Shown here: positions 63,764 through 64,000 of the stretch, in pieces
Position numbering within the stretch: the first letter of the stretch is position 1
Layout of the letters: each line of letters starts with the position of its first letter
Assembly (NCBI GenBank): GCA_922989275.2
Contig: OV277864.1
Location: 47,863,550-47,927,549, forward strand
Length of the DNA: 64,000 nucleotides
Origin: Gari tellinella
Taxonomy: Eukaryota; Mollusca; Bivalvia; Cardiida; Psammobiidae
Direction of reading: 5' to 3'
The notes under the pieces: generated by a model
What the model was told of the DNA's origin: nothing
What the model saw: the letters and a program-made list of their open reading frames with translations, nothing else
Databases searched by the model: none
Program-made: the position numbers and the translations under genes

Positions 63764-64000
63764 CACAATCGTTATAAATATCTCTGTTTATGGGTTGTTT
63801 TGTACAGAACCACTCCATTTCAGTATCTAAAGGGGTAAATTCACTTTAAGATGATAAAGAGATAACCCAATTTGATATTATCGTTGACCATCATGAATCA
63901 TGCATCTGATTCTTGAACGCATTCTATTGCAGTTTATGTTGATTTTAGGTTTATTTTCTGAAGAATTTTTTTTTAAACAAACAGGGCAGTCATTAATCAG

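Noticed and set aside
12000..63800. CRISPR-like array of regularly placed palindromes
   Set aside because: Nuclear animal DNA with introns; the palindromes are dispersed MITEs with their own ends and no unique-spacer pattern.

Overview
The window is animal nuclear DNA, AT-rich, holding one complete intron-rich gene on the + strand in a dense bed of small transposable elements. The gene is a full YTHDC2 orthologue: 33 coding exons from 11794 to 53500, all joined by GT-AG introns in consistent phase, giving about 1,557 residues. The protein has an R3H domain, a DEAH-type RNA helicase core ([23 protein letters not shown]) interrupted by ankyrin repeats, HA2 and OB-fold modules, a YTH m6A-reader domain and a Tyr/Gly/Gln-rich tail. 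Keeping the YTH domain, together with molluscan-type SINE and LINE remnants and very abundant hairpin MITEs, points to a bivalve mollusc, possibly a venerid clam. The species is inference, not proven.

Region by region. 1-11570 has no host gene that I can recognise. It holds hairpin MITEs, broken LINE reverse-transcriptase fragments, a composite hAT-like insertion (6550-10769) with a second element nested in it (8300-10063), and a tRNA-derived SINE. 11570-53500 is the YTHDC2 gene. Its introns are filled with MITEs, a 4.25 kb foldback element (22338-26590) and several 1-3 kb hAT-like insertions. 53501-64000 is downstream sequence: short 3' UTR, more MITEs, a 2.16 kb TTAA-flanked element (55913-58070), and no second gene that I can support.

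Repeat families used below. TTAA-I: 200-250 bp, TTAA flanks, ends CCCATTACCCCATA, central hairpin built on TTAAAGCAGG...AAAGTAAAGCAGAATGC. TTAA-II: about 240 bp, TTAA flanks, central hairpin built on GCAAACAGTGTAGACCCTG. TA-I: about 200 bp, TA flanks, ends CAGTAAAACCTCTCTATTA. TA-II: about 246 bp, TA flanks, ends CAGTGGAGAATCTGTTATTC. hAT-D: about 190 bp, ends CAGGGTTCCAGATAAGGGG. Dyad-E: about 150 bp, ends GGCTCCAANGTTATAAAG. G: ends TATTGGGACA, hairpin like TTAA-II. The same long central hairpins occur inside families whose ends and target-site duplications differ. That is the most unusual structural theme of the window.

How it fits together: the only host function visible is YTHDC2 (m6A-linked RNA binding and 3'-5' unwinding). 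The elements lie in its introns, sometimes within 7-21 bp of splice sites and sometimes as close inverted pairs around single exons, so they are plausible modifiers of its splicing.
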